Counted from the stretch's first letter, positions 47,504 through 59,031 are shown. The stretch: 64,000 nt of DNA from Rhizobium cauense (GCF_019511525.1 NZ_JAEUAT010000004.1:310001-374000); one strand, 5' to 3'. Notes: generated by a model from the sequence alone, not told the origin. Made by a program: numbers and translations.

Positions 47504-49179
47504 CGACCTACGACCAACTGCGCAAGGCACCATTCAACCTTGATGAGGCGGCAATCTCGTGGGTTCGCGACGTCTATTCGTCGCTCGACCTGGACGACAA
47601 GATCGGACAGCTTTTCACGCTGATCATGATTGGGACAGATCAGGAGGAGCTCGACCGCATAGGTTCGCTAAGGCCCGGCGGTGTGACCCGCTTCTTCACC
47701 GCTGATCTGGACTTTGAGAGGCGGATCATTTCCGAACTCGTCGCGAAATGCAAAGTCCCACCCATCATAAGTGCGGACCTTGAAGGCAGCCGTCATTCCT
47801 TTGCCTTCGGAACTCCCGTACTCGGTCAACTCGGTCTCGCGGCCGTTGACGATGTCGAGGCCACGGAGAAAAGTTCAGAAATTCTGGCCCGCGAAGGGCG
47901 TGCGATGGGTGTTCGTTGGTCGTTCACGCCTGTTGTCGACGTAAATGCCGCGTTCCGCTCTCCTATTGTAGGCACGCGATCTTACGGCTCAGATGTCGAC
48001 AAAATCGAGCGGCATGCGGTCGCCCACGTTCGGGGTCTCCAAAGAAACGGAGTTGCAGCTACGGCAAAGCATTGGCCGGGAGAGGGGTATGACGACCGCG
48101 ATCAACACCTGGTAACAACGACCAATCCGCTTTCCATGGAGGAGTGGAGGAAGACTTTCGGTAGACTTTACAAAACACTCATCGACGAAGGTGTCTTGGC
48201 GGTCATGAGCGCACATATATCGCTTCCGGCCTTTATCCGATCGAAAGTACCTGACGCAGCTCTGGAAGCCTTCCGTCCAGCATCGGTCTCTCGGTTGCTG
48301 AACGTTGATCTCCTGCGCAACGAACTTGGATTCAATGGCATCATCGTTTCAGATGCGACGCCGATGGGCGGGCTTTCTTCCTGGGGTCATCATTCTGAAA
48401 CAATGCCTGACATCATTGCCAATGGTTGCGACATGATCCTCTTCAGTGATGCACCCTTGGAAGACATGGCTGCAGTCCGGGCCGCTGTCGAAGAGGGACG
48501 AATTACTTCCGAACGCCTTGAGGAGGCGGTCCTTCGTGTGCTGGCGCTCAAGGCGCACCTCAATCTATTCGAGCCTTCTGATGTACTTTCCGACGCGGCC
48601 GATGCGCGCGAGATACTTGCGCATCCAGACAGCGTCGCTGCGTCGAGCGAGTATATCAGCCGCTCGCCTACACTTGTGAAAGATGTCCAGGGTATTTTCC
48701 CGCTGAACCCCGTGAAAACAAGGCGTGTGCTGCTGGTGGACGGAGGCATCGTTCATCCGCTGATCCCACAACCCCTGAAATTCGTGCTGCCAGATCTACT
48801 GGCGAAGGAAGGGTTCGAGGTCACGATTGACCGACCCGACATCATACCAAGCCCGAACGACTTCGACCTCGTCATTTATGCGTTAGGCGACGAGTCGCTG
48901 CTTGTGCGTGGTCGGATGTTCGTTGACTGGCACAAGATCGGAGGTGGGGGCCTGTTCAAGGCTATGTACCGCCCTTGGACCAACATTCCGTCGGTTATGA
49001 TCTCCTTTGGCCATCCATACCATCTCTATGATGCGCCGCGCGTACCAGCCTACATCAACGCATACTCCACGATGGACAGCGTTCAGGAAGCTGTTGTGGA
49101 CTGTATGCTCGGTCGTAAGCCGTTTGTCGGAACGAACCCAGTCGACCCATTTTGCGGGCTGGAAGATACCCGCTACTGA
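47500..49179 (+). CDS. Glycoside hydrolase family 3 protein (beta-glucosidase/N-acetylglucosaminidase type)
   Basis: A 559 aa protein without signal peptide. The N-terminal TIM barrel has RSYGSD, the family motif AATAKHWPGEGYDDRDQH (His in the usual KHxPGHG replaced by Glu), and the nucleophile Asp in GIIVSDATPMGG. The C-terminal part (~370-559) matches the alpha/beta second domain. The DQH segment resembles the D-x-H dyad of NagZ-type enzymes. Start GTG 47500 has GGGAGGA nearby. It probably acts on an imported glycoside in the cytoplasm; the sugar cannot be told. Confidence 0.87.
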   Translation: MTTYDQLRKAPFNLDEAAISWVRDVYSSLDLDDKIGQLFTLIMIGTDQEELDRIGSLRPGGVTRFFTADLDFERRIISELVAKCKVPPIISADLEGSRHSFAFGTPVLGQLGLAAVDDVEATEKSSEILAREGRAMGVRWSFTPVVDVNAAFRSPIVGTRSYGSDVDKIERHAVAHVRGLQRNGVAATAKHWPGEGYDDRDQHLVTTTNPLSMEEWRKTFGRLYKTLIDEGVLAVMSAHISLPAFIRSKVPDAALEAFRPASVSRLLNVDLLRNELGFNGIIVSDATPMGGLSSWGHHSETMPDIIANGCDMILFSDAPLEDMAAVRAAVEEGRITSERLEEAVLRVLALKAHLNLFEPSDVLSDAADAREILAHPDSVAASSEYISRSPTLVKDVQGIFPLNPVKTRRVLLVDGGIVHPLIPQPLKFVLPDLLAKEGFEVTIDRPDIIPSPNDFDLVIYALGDESLLVRGRMFVDWHKIGGGGLFKAMYRPWTNIPSVMISFGHPYHLYDAPRVPAYINAYSTMDSVQEAVVDCMLGRKPFVGTNPVDPFCGLEDTRY

Positions 49180-49227
49180 CGGGTTAATTGTAAATGAATT
49201 CAATTCGTTGAAAGTTTCGTAGGCTCG

Positions 49228-49416
49228 TTGAATGAGCGAAATGCGTCCAATCCCGAGACTGTTGTCATAGACTATCGCGATTTTGTCGTTGTGAATGGTT
49301 GGAAGGAAGAAAAAGTCTTACTCACTCACAAAAACGAAGAGCGAGCAGCGGCTGATTATCTCGAAAATCTTGAAAATGTTTATTTCCGTATGGTGGGAAT
49401 AATTCCCATAATTTGA
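49228..49416 (+). CDS. Possible small protein between the GH3 and gcl genes
   Basis: A 62-codon frame starting at TTG 49228, AT-rich compared with its neighbours (VVIDYRDFVVVNGWKEEK; later DYLENLENVYFRM). It lies in an otherwise empty 291-base gap. There is no convincing start signal and no family. I list it only as a possibility. Confidence 0.22.
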   Translation: MNERNASNPETVVIDYRDFVVVNGWKEEKVLLTHKNEERAAADYLENLENVYFRMVGIIPII

Positions 49417-49470
49417 TTGTCAATCTCGGCCTATAGATTATCGTCCCATTGAAACAGGGAGGAACAATCC

Positions 49471-51255
<1,785 letters not shown>

Positions 51256-51278
51256 GCTTGTCGCCGAGGAGAAACCGA

Positions 51279-52094
51279 ATGCAGCGTTTTGCAGCAAATC
51301 TCACGATGCTTTTTAACGAGGCGACGTTCCTCGATCGTTTCGCGCTTGCCGCCAAGGCGGGGTTCGAAGGCGTCGAGTTCCTTTTCCCCTATGACTTCGA
51401 CAGGCAAGAGCTGCGCCGTGCATTGGATGACAATGGCCTGACACAGGTGCTGCATAATTTACCCGCAGGTGATTGGGCGCGTGGAGAGCGCGGGATTGCG
51501 GTTCTGCCCGACCGCATCGATGAGTTCAGGAGGGGAGTTGCCAGCGCAATCGCTTATGCAACGGCCCTCGGTTGCACTCAGGTCAATTGCCTCGCAGGCA
51601 TTGCGCCGGGCGAGCTGTCCGAGGAGGCGGTCCGGACGACCTTCGTATCCAATCTCACTTTTGCAGCAAGGGAATTGCGCGACCACGGCATTGCGTTGCT
51701 GATCGAGCCGATCAATCGCTTCGACATTCCCGGTTTCTACCTCGAAACCGTGGACCAGGCGGCATCGATTATTGCCGAAGTCGGCAGCGACAATCTGTTC
51801 ATCCAGTATGACCTCTATCACCAGCAACGGACGCGCGGCGAACTGATTGGCACCTACCGGCGACATACTGGGCTAATCCGCCATATCCAGCTGGCTGACA
51901 ATCCCGGGCGCAACGAGCCGGGCAGCGGCGAGATCAACTATGCGTTCGTCTTCGATGCACTTGAGGACGCGGGCTATGGCGGCTGGATCGGCTGCGAGTA
52001 CAAGCCGCGCACAACGACCGCCGAGGGTTTGGCTTGGCTCACTGCCGAGCGCCGACGCACCCAATCTGCAGACATCATCAAGATCAGGAGCTAA
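51279..52094 (+). CDS. hyi: Hydroxypyruvate isomerase
   Basis: A 271 aa TIM-barrel isomerase. It begins MQRFAANLTMLFNE, the Hyi start, and has the metal-site motifs LLIEPINRFDIPGFYL and IQYDLYHQQ; the last is typical for this family. The start is ATG 51279, after CGAGGAG. It interconverts hydroxypyruvate and tartronate semialdehyde and lies 23 bases after gcl. OiaC, the decarboxylase of the other apionate route, is also a xylose-isomerase-like protein, but the gcl operon makes Hyi the clear choice here. Confidence 0.93.
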   Translation: MQRFAANLTMLFNEATFLDRFALAAKAGFEGVEFLFPYDFDRQELRRALDDNGLTQVLHNLPAGDWARGERGIAVLPDRIDEFRRGVASAIAYATALGCTQVNCLAGIAPGELSEEAVRTTFVSNLTFAARELRDHGIALLIEPINRFDIPGFYLETVDQAASIIAEVGSDNLFIQYDLYHQQRTRGELIGTYRRHTGLIRHIQLADNPGRNEPGSGEINYAFVFDALEDAGYGGWIGCEYKPRTTTAEGLAWLTAERRRTQSADIIKIRS

Positions 52095-52099
52095 TCCAC

Positions 52100-52984
52100 A
52101 TGGCAACAATCGGTTTTATTGGCCTCGGTATCATGGGCACCCCGATGGCACGTCACCTTCAAAATGCCGGTCACAAGGTCATCACCTCGAAATTTGCCAT
52201 TCCACCCAGGCAGGAGCTTATCGACAACGGATTGGAATTTGTTGAGACGCCAGCGGCTCTGGCAGAGGCCACCGACACGATTATCCTGATGCTGCCGGAT
52301 ACGCCGGAGGTCAAGGATGTTCTCTTCGGTCAGAACGGCATCATCGGCGGCCTTTGCCAGGGCAAGCTGGTCGTCGACATGAGCTCCATCTCGCCGATCG
52401 AAACAAAGGAGTTTGCCAAGAAGGTCCGCGCGACCGGTGCCGAATATGTCGACGCGCCTGTGTCGGGCGGAGAGGTTGGCGCGCGAAATGCGACGCTCAG
52501 CATCATGGCAGGCGGTACGCAGGCTTCGTTCGATCGCGCCCTGCCGTTGTTCAAACTCATGGGGAAGAACATAACGCTGGTCGGGGATTGTGGCGATGGT
52601 CAGGTGACGAAGGTCGCCAATCAGATCATCGTCGCGCTGACCATCGAGGCGGTTTCGGAAGCGCTTGTCTTTGCGTCGAAGGCAGGTGCTGATCCAGCCC
52701 GCGTGCGTGACGCGTTGATGGGTGGATTTGCCTCCTCGCGCATTCTCGAAGTACACGGAGAGCGGATGATCAAGCGCACATTCGATCCCGGTTTCCGCAT
52801 TTCACTGCATCAGAAGGATCTCAATCTGGCGCTGCAAGGGGCGAAATCACTCGGTATATCGTTGCCGAACACGGCCTCCACGCAAGAACTCTTCAACATC
52901 TGTGCTGCGAATGGCGATAGTGGGTTGGATCATTCCGGCCTGGTGCGCGCGCTAGAGCGCATGGCGAACCACGAAGTGGCATGA
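52100..52984 (+). CDS. glxR: Tartronate semialdehyde reductase (2-hydroxy-3-oxopropionate reductase)
   Basis: A 294 aa beta-hydroxyacid dehydrogenase. The NAD site is GFIGLGIMGTPMARHL, the substrate loop is DAPVSGGEVGARNATLSIM, and the catalytic lysine is in KVANQIIVALTIEA. The start is ATG 52100 with AGGAG upstream. It reduces tartronate semialdehyde to D-glycerate, between Gcl and the glycerate kinase. Confidence 0.94.
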   Translation: MATIGFIGLGIMGTPMARHLQNAGHKVITSKFAIPPRQELIDNGLEFVETPAALAEATDTIILMLPDTPEVKDVLFGQNGIIGGLCQGKLVVDMSSISPIETKEFAKKVRATGAEYVDAPVSGGEVGARNATLSIMAGGTQASFDRALPLFKLMGKNITLVGDCGDGQVTKVANQIIVALTIEAVSEALVFASKAGADPARVRDALMGGFASSRILEVHGERMIKRTFDPGFRISLHQKDLNLALQGAKSLGISLPNTASTQELFNICAANGDSGLDHSGLVRALERMANHEVA

Positions 52985-53000
52985 CGACAGGAAATCGGGC

Positions 53001-54296
53001 ATGGGAGCGCTTGAAGATACCCGTACATTTCTCGCATCACTCTTTGATGCAGCCGTAAGGGCGGCGGATCCTGCAACAGTGATTGAGGCAAATCTGCCGC
53101 CAAGGCCACGCGGTCGCACGATCATCGTCGGCGCAGGCAAGGGGGCGGCACAGATGGCTCGCGCTTTCGAGAGGCGTTGGGATGGCCCCTTGAGCGGAGC
53201 CGTTGTTACCAGATACGGCTTCGGTGTACCATGTGAGCGCATCGATGTCCTTGAGGCAGCCCATCCCATCCCCGATCAGAACGGTATGGTGGCATCGCGG
53301 CGGCTGCTTAGCGAGGTAAGCGGGCTGACTGCCGACGATCTTGTCGTGTCACTGGTCTGTGGTGGGGGATCCGCACTTCTGCCGGCGCCGCCCGGTGACC
53401 TGACACTGGAGGACGAGATTGCAGTCAATCGCGCACTGCTGGCGTCGGGCGCTCCGATCCGTGCCATGAATGCCGTGCGCAAACATGTCTCGTCTATCAA
53501 GGGCGGACGACTTGCCGCTGCGGCATATCCGGCACGGGTTGTGTCACTGGTTGTCTCCGACATCCCAGGCGATGATCCTGCGGTGGTTTCCTCGGGGCCG
53601 ACAATAGCAGACGGAACCACGCAGGCCGACGCACTCAGAGTTATCAAACGTTACGGTTTGTCGTTACCGGATCGGGTGATGCGCTGGATCGTGAGTGATG
53701 CCGCATCCGCTCCCAGGCCCGATGATCCGGTCTTTGCTCGCAACGACGTTCGGCTCATTGCCTCGGCCTCAGTCTCCCTGCAGGCCGCTGCCGCTAGGGC
53801 ACGGGCGGGCGGCATTGAAGCAGTCATCCTCTCCGACGCCATCGAAGGAGAAGCGCGCGAGGTCGCTCGGGTGCACGCAGCGATCGCCCGCGAAGTCGCT
53901 ACCAGGGACCAGCCATTCACGAGGCCGGTCGTCATCCTGTCAGGAGGAGAAACGACGGTGACCCTCAAGTCAAACGGAAAGGGTGGGCGTAACAGCGAGT
54001 TCCTGCTAGCTCTTGCCCTCGACTTGGAAGGCATCGAGGCAGTCGCGGCACTCGCTGCGGATACCGATGGGATCGATGGTTCCGAAGATAATGCGGGTGC
54101 GTTCGCGGACGGACAGACGATACCCCGCTTGCGGCAGTTGGGCATGGACGGCGCAGAATATTTGCATCGAAACGATAGCTGGACGGCCTTCGATGCGCTT
54201 TCAGATCTGTTCATTCCTGGCCCAACGGGTACGAACGTCAACGATTTCAGAGCGATCCTGGTGGGCTCGCCGGGTGCCGGTTTCAAACAGGATTAG
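53001..54296 (+). CDS. ttuD: Glycerate 2-kinase, MOFRL/TtuD type
   Basis: A 431 aa kinase of the glycerate 2-kinase class. The N-terminal part holds IIVGAGKGAAQMARAFE and LVCGGGSALLPAPPGDL; the C-terminal MOFRL domain has GGRNSEFLLALALDL and TDGIDGSEDNAGAF. It phosphorylates D-glycerate to 2-phosphoglycerate and finishes the glyoxylate route. It follows glxR by 16 bases. The pyruvate kinase gene ttuE that often follows in rhizobia is absent. Confidence 0.92.
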   Translation: MGALEDTRTFLASLFDAAVRAADPATVIEANLPPRPRGRTIIVGAGKGAAQMARAFERRWDGPLSGAVVTRYGFGVPCERIDVLEAAHPIPDQNGMVASRRLLSEVSGLTADDLVVSLVCGGGSALLPAPPGDLTLEDEIAVNRALLASGAPIRAMNAVRKHVSSIKGGRLAAAAYPARVVSLVVSDIPGDDPAVVSSGPTIADGTTQADALRVIKRYGLSLPDRVMRWIVSDAASAPRPDDPVFARNDVRLIASASVSLQAAAARARAGGIEAVILSDAIEGEAREVARVHAAIAREVATRDQPFTRPVVILSGGETTVTLKSNGKGGRNSEFLLALALDLEGIEAVAALAADTDGIDGSEDNAGAFADGQTIPRLRQLGMDGAEYLHRNDSWTAFDALSDLFIPGPTGTNVNDFRAILVGSPGAGFKQD

Positions 54297-54886
54297 CCCA
54301 AGGCATTAAGCATTCCAGTGGCTCTCGGCACCCGTTCCTGCGGTCGCGACCAAGCTGCCGCAGCCCAGGAAAGGATCAAATATCGCTCGATCGGTTCCGG
54401 CTGTCTCGGCAGACTTCGATGATCATTAGTCTCGGGCGTCTTCCGCGATATTGCTTAAATATGTCAGCTTCTTGGATGCGGTTCATAGATTTTTGGTTTA
54501 GGAACAGCGCCGCTGTCGACCGATGCTAGTGGTCCTCTGGCAACTCCGGCAGGTGTGTTTCTCAAGACCCCCAATGTTCGTGGAGTTGGCGTTCGCGCCT
54601 GGCGATACTGCACATGGCACGTTGCTGTGCCTCGTGCTGTCGAATGTTGGGGCGGACAGTCCGCGTTCGAGAGTCTCGTATAATGTTGATTTCTCTTTAA
54701 AAACAGATTGATAGAGAGATTTTCTCGTGTCACAGTTTCAAATCACCGCCGCGAGGAGACGTTGATGAGGGCATGAGACTTGTCAGATGCAAGTACTCCT
54801 CGCGCCCGTCACTGTTCCCAGCGTGATGGTATTGGCAGGAGAACCTGATTTCGCGGCCGCAAGTCCGGCGACTGGTTTGCCGATGG
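54297..54886. other. 590-base gap between convergent ttuD and LacI genes
   Basis: No gene or clear structure that I can support. A plus-strand open stretch at about 54787-54900 (LLAPVTVPSVMVLAGEPDF) looks faintly protein-like but has no ribosome site and ends without family features. The AT-rich patch at 54680-54720 may hold a promoter. Confidence 0.3.
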
Positions 54887-55933
54887 TTACACGCGAGGGC
54901 GAAGGTAGGTGCGCGGCGACCCGATTGTGGCGCGCTCAACGATCTTGACTGCCAACCCAATCCTTCGCGGCCTTGCCTCGCTATTCTGGGCCCGTTCCCT
55001 GAGGATCTCCCAACCGACCCGACCGATCTCCTCTCGCTCGATTCTAACGGTTGTCAGTGGGGGATTGCTGTGCTGTGCGATAGAGATGTCGTCCATGCCG
55101 ATGACCGAGTAGTCTCGCGGGATGCTGCGGCCAAGTGCGCGAAGGGCATCGATCACCCCGAGCGCCATGATGTCGTTGCTGCATACGAATGCGGTGGCTT
55201 TGGCAAATCGCCCTCTTTGCATTGCCTCGATGAGAGCGTTCGACATATCCGGCTCCAGGATTCCTGCAGCTGTCAGATCAAACAGATGTCTGTCGGGGTC
55301 GATGGCGATCCCAGCTTCCTGCATTGCGTCGCGGAACCCGTCGAATCTCTCCTTTAGAGACGTCCGGAAAAGTCGACTGACATGAACAATTTCAGTGTGC
55401 CCTTCAGACAGGAGGCGGGAGGTCGCTAGCCAGCCGGCTGATCTGTTGTCGGGTAGAACGCACGAGAGCCGCATGGTCCGGTCTATCCCATTCAGTATGA
55501 CTGCTGGCGCTTGGCTTCTGACGACCTGATCGATCAAAAGGGGATGGTCGAGGCCGACCAGCAGCAGGCACGCGCGTTCTTCGGCAACTAGCCTTTCAAC
55601 ATTGACGCTGCCTGTTTCAATGTCGGGCGTAAGTAAGTGTACTTTCGCAGCCACGCCCGCCTCATTGGCGGCCTTGAGCGCTCCGCCAATAACTCCTTCG
55701 TAGAACTGCGAGTTTAGGTAGAGAGCAGCGGTGGTCACGACCGCAATGCCTGAGGGAAAGGCGTCAGCCAGATCTGCGGTTTTGTGCCGATAATCAAGAC
55801 GCGCTGCGACTTCAAGGATGCGTTCGCGGCTCTCGTTTCCAACTCCAGACCTGTTGTTGAGCGCCTTCGACACCGAGGCGATGGAAACCCCTGCAGCTTC
55901 TGCAATGTCAGCTATTCGCGATTTCCGTGTCAT
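54887..55933 (-). CDS. LacI-family regulator
   Basis: A 348 aa regulator. The helix-turn-helix is SRIADIAEAAGVSIASVSKA with ALNNRSGVGNESRERIL behind it, and the ligand domain has AFVCSNDIMALGVIDALRAL, VIGMDDISIAQHSNPPLTTV and a normal C-terminal end. The start is ATG 55933, preceded by GAGGAGAGAGG. It is divergent from the SBP gene across 163 bases with a candidate operator. It probably responds to a sugar and controls the SBP and the fused acyltransferase. Confidence 0.9.
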   Translation of the reverse strand: MTRKSRIADIAEAAGVSIASVSKALNNRSGVGNESRERILEVAARLDYRHKTADLADAFPSGIAVVTTAALYLNSQFYEGVIGGALKAANEAGVAAKVHLLTPDIETGSVNVERLVAEERACLLLVGLDHPLLIDQVVRSQAPAVILNGIDRTMRLSCVLPDNRSAGWLATSRLLSEGHTEIVHVSRLFRTSLKERFDGFRDAMQEAGIAIDPDRHLFDLTAAGILEPDMSNALIEAMQRGRFAKATAFVCSNDIMALGVIDALRALGRSIPRDYSVIGMDDISIAQHSNPPLTTVRIEREEIGRVGWEILRERAQNSEARPRRIGLAVKIVERATIGSPRTYLRPRV

Positions 55934-55998
55934 CAGGCCCTCTCTCCTCGGCGGAAGGTCTAGCATGAGAAAGGTAATACGACCAACGATTTAAAAAG

Positions 55999-56015
55999 TT
56001 TCGTAGAAAACGAAA
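55999..56015. promoter_or_regulatory. Candidate LacI-type operator
   Basis: TTTCGTAGAAAACGAAA is a perfect 6-bp inverted repeat around five bases, located between the divergent LacI gene (start 55933) and SBP gene (start 56097), in an AT-rich stretch that would hold the promoters. Confidence 0.5.
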
Positions 56016-56096
56016 TTTTTCTTCTATTGCGTATTTTTTCGTATATCGTTGCCAAGTCGCCGCATCAAGCGGGCGGCATTGACCTGGGAGGGGAAG

Positions 56097-57365
56097 ATGC
56101 TGAGACGTAGAGAATTCATTGCGAGTGCAATTGCCGCTGCAATTATCGACATCCCCGGCGCGTCGGCCGCCGAGGAAGCCCTGAGGGTCTTCTGGTGGGG
56201 AAATCCTGATCGGGCAAAGCGAACCGGCGCGGTTATCAAGCAGTTCGAGACGTCCGCTCCTGGGGTGAAATTTGTCGGACAGGTCGCGACATCTGACTAC
56301 TGGGTGAAACTAAGTACGATGGTGGCTGGCCGGAACGTTCCGGATGTCTTTGCCTTGGAACCCGTTACCTTTGCTGACTATTCGCGGCGCGGCGCGACTC
56401 TGGATATGACCCAGTTCCAGGACAGCATTATTAGCTCGCACGACTTCGCGCCCGGCGCGCTGGATCTCGGAACAGTCGACGGCAAGCTCACAGGTGTCCC
56501 CACCTCTCTAAACGCCGCGGCTCTTATCATCGACAAGACGGCTCTGGAAAAGGCCGGGGTAGCAGCACCGACAGCGACCACAACCTGGGCGCAGTTCAAG
56601 ACGATCTGCACGGACTTCAGGAAGTCGGTAGGGACTCAGAACATTTTCGCCGTAGGCAACGGCGCGCGCTATAGCTTTGTTTTCGAGGTGTGGTTGCGCC
56701 AGCGGGGAAAGACGCTCTTCACGCAGGACGGTCACCTCGGGTTCGAGGAAGCCGACGCTGCCGAATGGTTCGACTACTGGGACCAGCTTGCGAAGGCGGG
56801 GGGGTGTGTGACAGCCGACATCCAGGCGCTGGACAAAGGCAATATCGAGACTAACCCTGTGGCCAGCGGAAACGCCGTCATGGCATTCGCATACTCCAAT
56901 CAGCTTGCCGGTTACGGCAATCTGGCAAAGTCCGAGATGTCGATCGGCGCGCTACCCACGCACGAGGCTGCGGGTCCGTCTGGGTTGTTTTACCGGCCTT
57001 CGACATTATGGTCGATATCGCCATGGTCGAAGTCGCCGGAGACAGCCGCAAAGTTCATCAACTTCTTCGTCAATGATCCCAACGCTGGACATGCGCTTGG
57101 TACCGAACGTGGTGTTCCAGTGAACATGAAAATACAGGGAGACGTGGCGGCTACGGGAGACAAGGTTTCGAAACAGACAATCGAGTACATCATGTCATTG
57201 AAGGAGAGGGTCGGCCCGTACCCACCTGCCATTCCAATTGGGGCCGCCGAGTTTTCGCAGCAGGTTCTAACGGCCACCGCCGACAGTCTCGCCTTCGAGC
57301 AGATCAGTCCCTCGGAGGCTGCAAAGCAGCTAATGGCGGAAGGCAAGCGTATATTCGGAGGCTGA
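56097..57365 (+). CDS. Sugar ABC transporter substrate-binding protein with Tat-type signal, no partner transporter
   Basis: A 422 aa family 1 SBP. The N terminus MLRRREFIASAIAAAI carries a twin-arginine pattern, with a cleavage site near GASAAEE. The mature part begins ALRVFWWGNPDRAKRTG. The start is ATG 56097, right after GGGAGGGGAAG. No permease or ATPase gene is next to it; two bases past its stop begins the hexapeptide fusion gene. It may use a transporter encoded elsewhere or serve sensing. The ligand is unknown. Confidence 0.88.
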   Translation: MLRRREFIASAIAAAIIDIPGASAAEEALRVFWWGNPDRAKRTGAVIKQFETSAPGVKFVGQVATSDYWVKLSTMVAGRNVPDVFALEPVTFADYSRRGATLDMTQFQDSIISSHDFAPGALDLGTVDGKLTGVPTSLNAAALIIDKTALEKAGVAAPTATTTWAQFKTICTDFRKSVGTQNIFAVGNGARYSFVFEVWLRQRGKTLFTQDGHLGFEEADAAEWFDYWDQLAKAGGCVTADIQALDKGNIETNPVASGNAVMAFAYSNQLAGYGNLAKSEMSIGALPTHEAAGPSGLFYRPSTLWSISPWSKSPETAAKFINFFVNDPNAGHALGTERGVPVNMKIQGDVAATGDKVSKQTIEYIMSLKERVGPYPPAIPIGAAEFSQQVLTATADSLAFEQISPSEAAKQLMAEGKRIFGG

Positions 57366-57384
57366 TTTGGCCCAGGAAACGACA

Positions 57385-59031
57385 ATGGACACTTTGAGTG
57401 TACCGCCGCAAGGTGTTGAAGGCGAACCTCGCAGGCTCCAGTTTCTGCCCTGGGAGCGTGTGGCCGCCGACATTGACCACCCTGATCATCTCGCACGCAA
57501 GGCGGAGCTTCGAGAAGCGTGCGGAGCGAAGTTGGCAGACACGTCCTACGTCGCCGAACATGCAGCGGTTTTCACTGAGAGGCTCGAGTTGGGTGAGCGA
57601 TCGTGGATTGCGGGCTACGCTCTGGTTAGAGGAGAAATTGTCCTCGGCGACGATTGCACTGTCAATCCTTATGCCTGCCTCTCTGGACGGGTTACGTGTG
57701 GCAACGGTGTGCGCATCGCATCACATGTTTCGATCGTCGGCTTTAATCACGGCTTTGAGAGCACCGAGATTCCGATCCATCGCCAGAAGGTGACGACTGT
57801 CGGGATATCGATCGGTGACGACGTTTGGGTCGGGGCAAATGCAGTCATACTGGACGGCTCAATCATCGGGAGCGGCGCTATAATCGCAGCTGGAGCTGTC
57901 GTTGTTGGCGATATCCCGCCAATGTCAATTGCCGCTGGTGTTCCCGCGCGGGTGATACGCAATCGGCGTGTGGCTACTGGGACGTCCGTCGGGGTGGATG
58001 TTGATACCTGCCTGCGTAAGCTTGGCAAAAAGGCGCGAGATCAATGGCACGAGATTCTTGCTCAATGGAAGACGGTCGACTCCTACGAATCTTTGGAAGC
58101 AGACGGCATCCGAAGGCCGGCGGCTCGTCACCTATGCGACGCTATTGAAATCGCTGCGGGTTTTGGAGAGGTTCCCCCTGGTCTCGATGTTCCTGAAACG
58201 ATCGAGCGGCTTCAGCGACTACAAGATGTCGAGAGCGGATTGTTTCCCGAAAAAGATACTGTCGGACATACCGCCACACTCAGGGAGGACCCCAAAGCAC
58301 TCTATAACGTCCTTTCTGTCGGCTATGCACTTGAGATTCTTGGCGCAAATCCGCGGCAAGCCATACAGACCGTACAAATTACTCCCGATGAGCTGGACAA
58401 CTGGCTTTCAAGGCTGCCGTGGAAGACACACGCGTGGAGCGCTGGCAGTGTGGTCGATGCAATCGGGACGGCCATGTATTTCAACGCGAGGTACTTTGGC
58501 GTGAAACAGCCGCGGGACGAATTGTTCGACTGGCTTACACGAAACCTCAACCGGACGACCGGCCTCTGGGGCTCGCCAACGTCAGCTGAAGGATGGCTCC
58601 AGCCTGTTAACGGCTTTTACCGCCTGACTCGCGGCACCTATGCTCAGTTCGGAGTTCCGCTTCCATTACCTGAGCTGTCGCTTGAGACGGTCGTCCTCAA
58701 CTATCGCAACCACAGGGGATTCACCGGGACAACATATACCGCGTGCAATTTGCTCGACACCATCCACCCGCTCTACCTGATCGCGCGGCAGACAGACTAC
58801 CGTCGCGGTGATGCCGAGGACATCGCTCGCACGATCATTGTCAAAGCGTTGGATCGATGGCAGGACGGGAAGGGTTTCGCTTTCGCCGACGGGGGGGCGC
58901 CGAGCCTCCAGGGGACCGAGATGTGGCTCTCCGTTGTCCATCTAGCGGCGAACTACCTCGGCGTTTCCGATGCCTTCCCTTTTCTGCCCAAGGGTGTCCA
59001 TCGCACCACCGCGGTCGGGCTTGGAGTGTAG
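57385..59031 (+). CDS. Hexapeptide-repeat acyltransferase fused to a helical (alpha/alpha-toroid-like) domain
   Basis: About 548 aa (554 from TTG 57367). Residues ~70-200 are a left-handed beta-helix acetyltransferase (LbH) with GDDVWVGANAVILDGSIIGS repeats and a candidate catalytic His in VGFNHGFES, like maltose or sugar O-acetyltransferases. From ~205 on the protein is helical with repeated motifs such as GLWGSPTSAEGWLQP and LLDTIHPLYLIARQ, resembling the glycosyl hydrolase/terpene cyclase (alpha/alpha)6 fold. I do not know this architecture as a named family. It is coupled to the orphan SBP and probably modifies a glycan or sugar. Confidence 0.72.
   Translation: MDTLSVPPQGVEGEPRRLQFLPWERVAADIDHPDHLARKAELREACGAKLADTSYVAEHAAVFTERLELGERSWIAGYALVRGEIVLGDDCTVNPYACLSGRVTCGNGVRIASHVSIVGFNHGFESTEIPIHRQKVTTVGISIGDDVWVGANAVILDGSIIGSGAIIAAGAVVVGDIPPMSIAAGVPARVIRNRRVATGTSVGVDVDTCLRKLGKKARDQWHEILAQWKTVDSYESLEADGIRRPAARHLCDAIEIAAGFGEVPPGLDVPETIERLQRLQDVESGLFPEKDTVGHTATLREDPKALYNVLSVGYALEILGANPRQAIQTVQITPDELDNWLSRLPWKTHAWSAGSVVDAIGTAMYFNARYFGVKQPRDELFDWLTRNLNRTTGLWGSPTSAEGWLQPVNGFYRLTRGTYAQFGVPLPLPELSLETVVLNYRNHRGFTGTTYTACNLLDTIHPLYLIARQTDYRRGDAEDIARTIIVKALDRWQDGKGFAFADGGAPSLQGTEMWLSVVHLAANYLGVSDAFPFLPKGVHRTTAVGLGV

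Noticed and set aside
49228-49416. Small AT-rich frame as a transferred gene
   Set aside because: Start signal and family are both missing; it is kept only as a low-confidence feature, not as evidence of transfer.
51279-52094. Xylose-isomerase-like gene as OiaC, the missing apionate decarboxylase
   Set aside because: It has the Hyi N terminus and is embedded in gcl-hyi-glxR-ttuD, 31 kb from the apiose genes.
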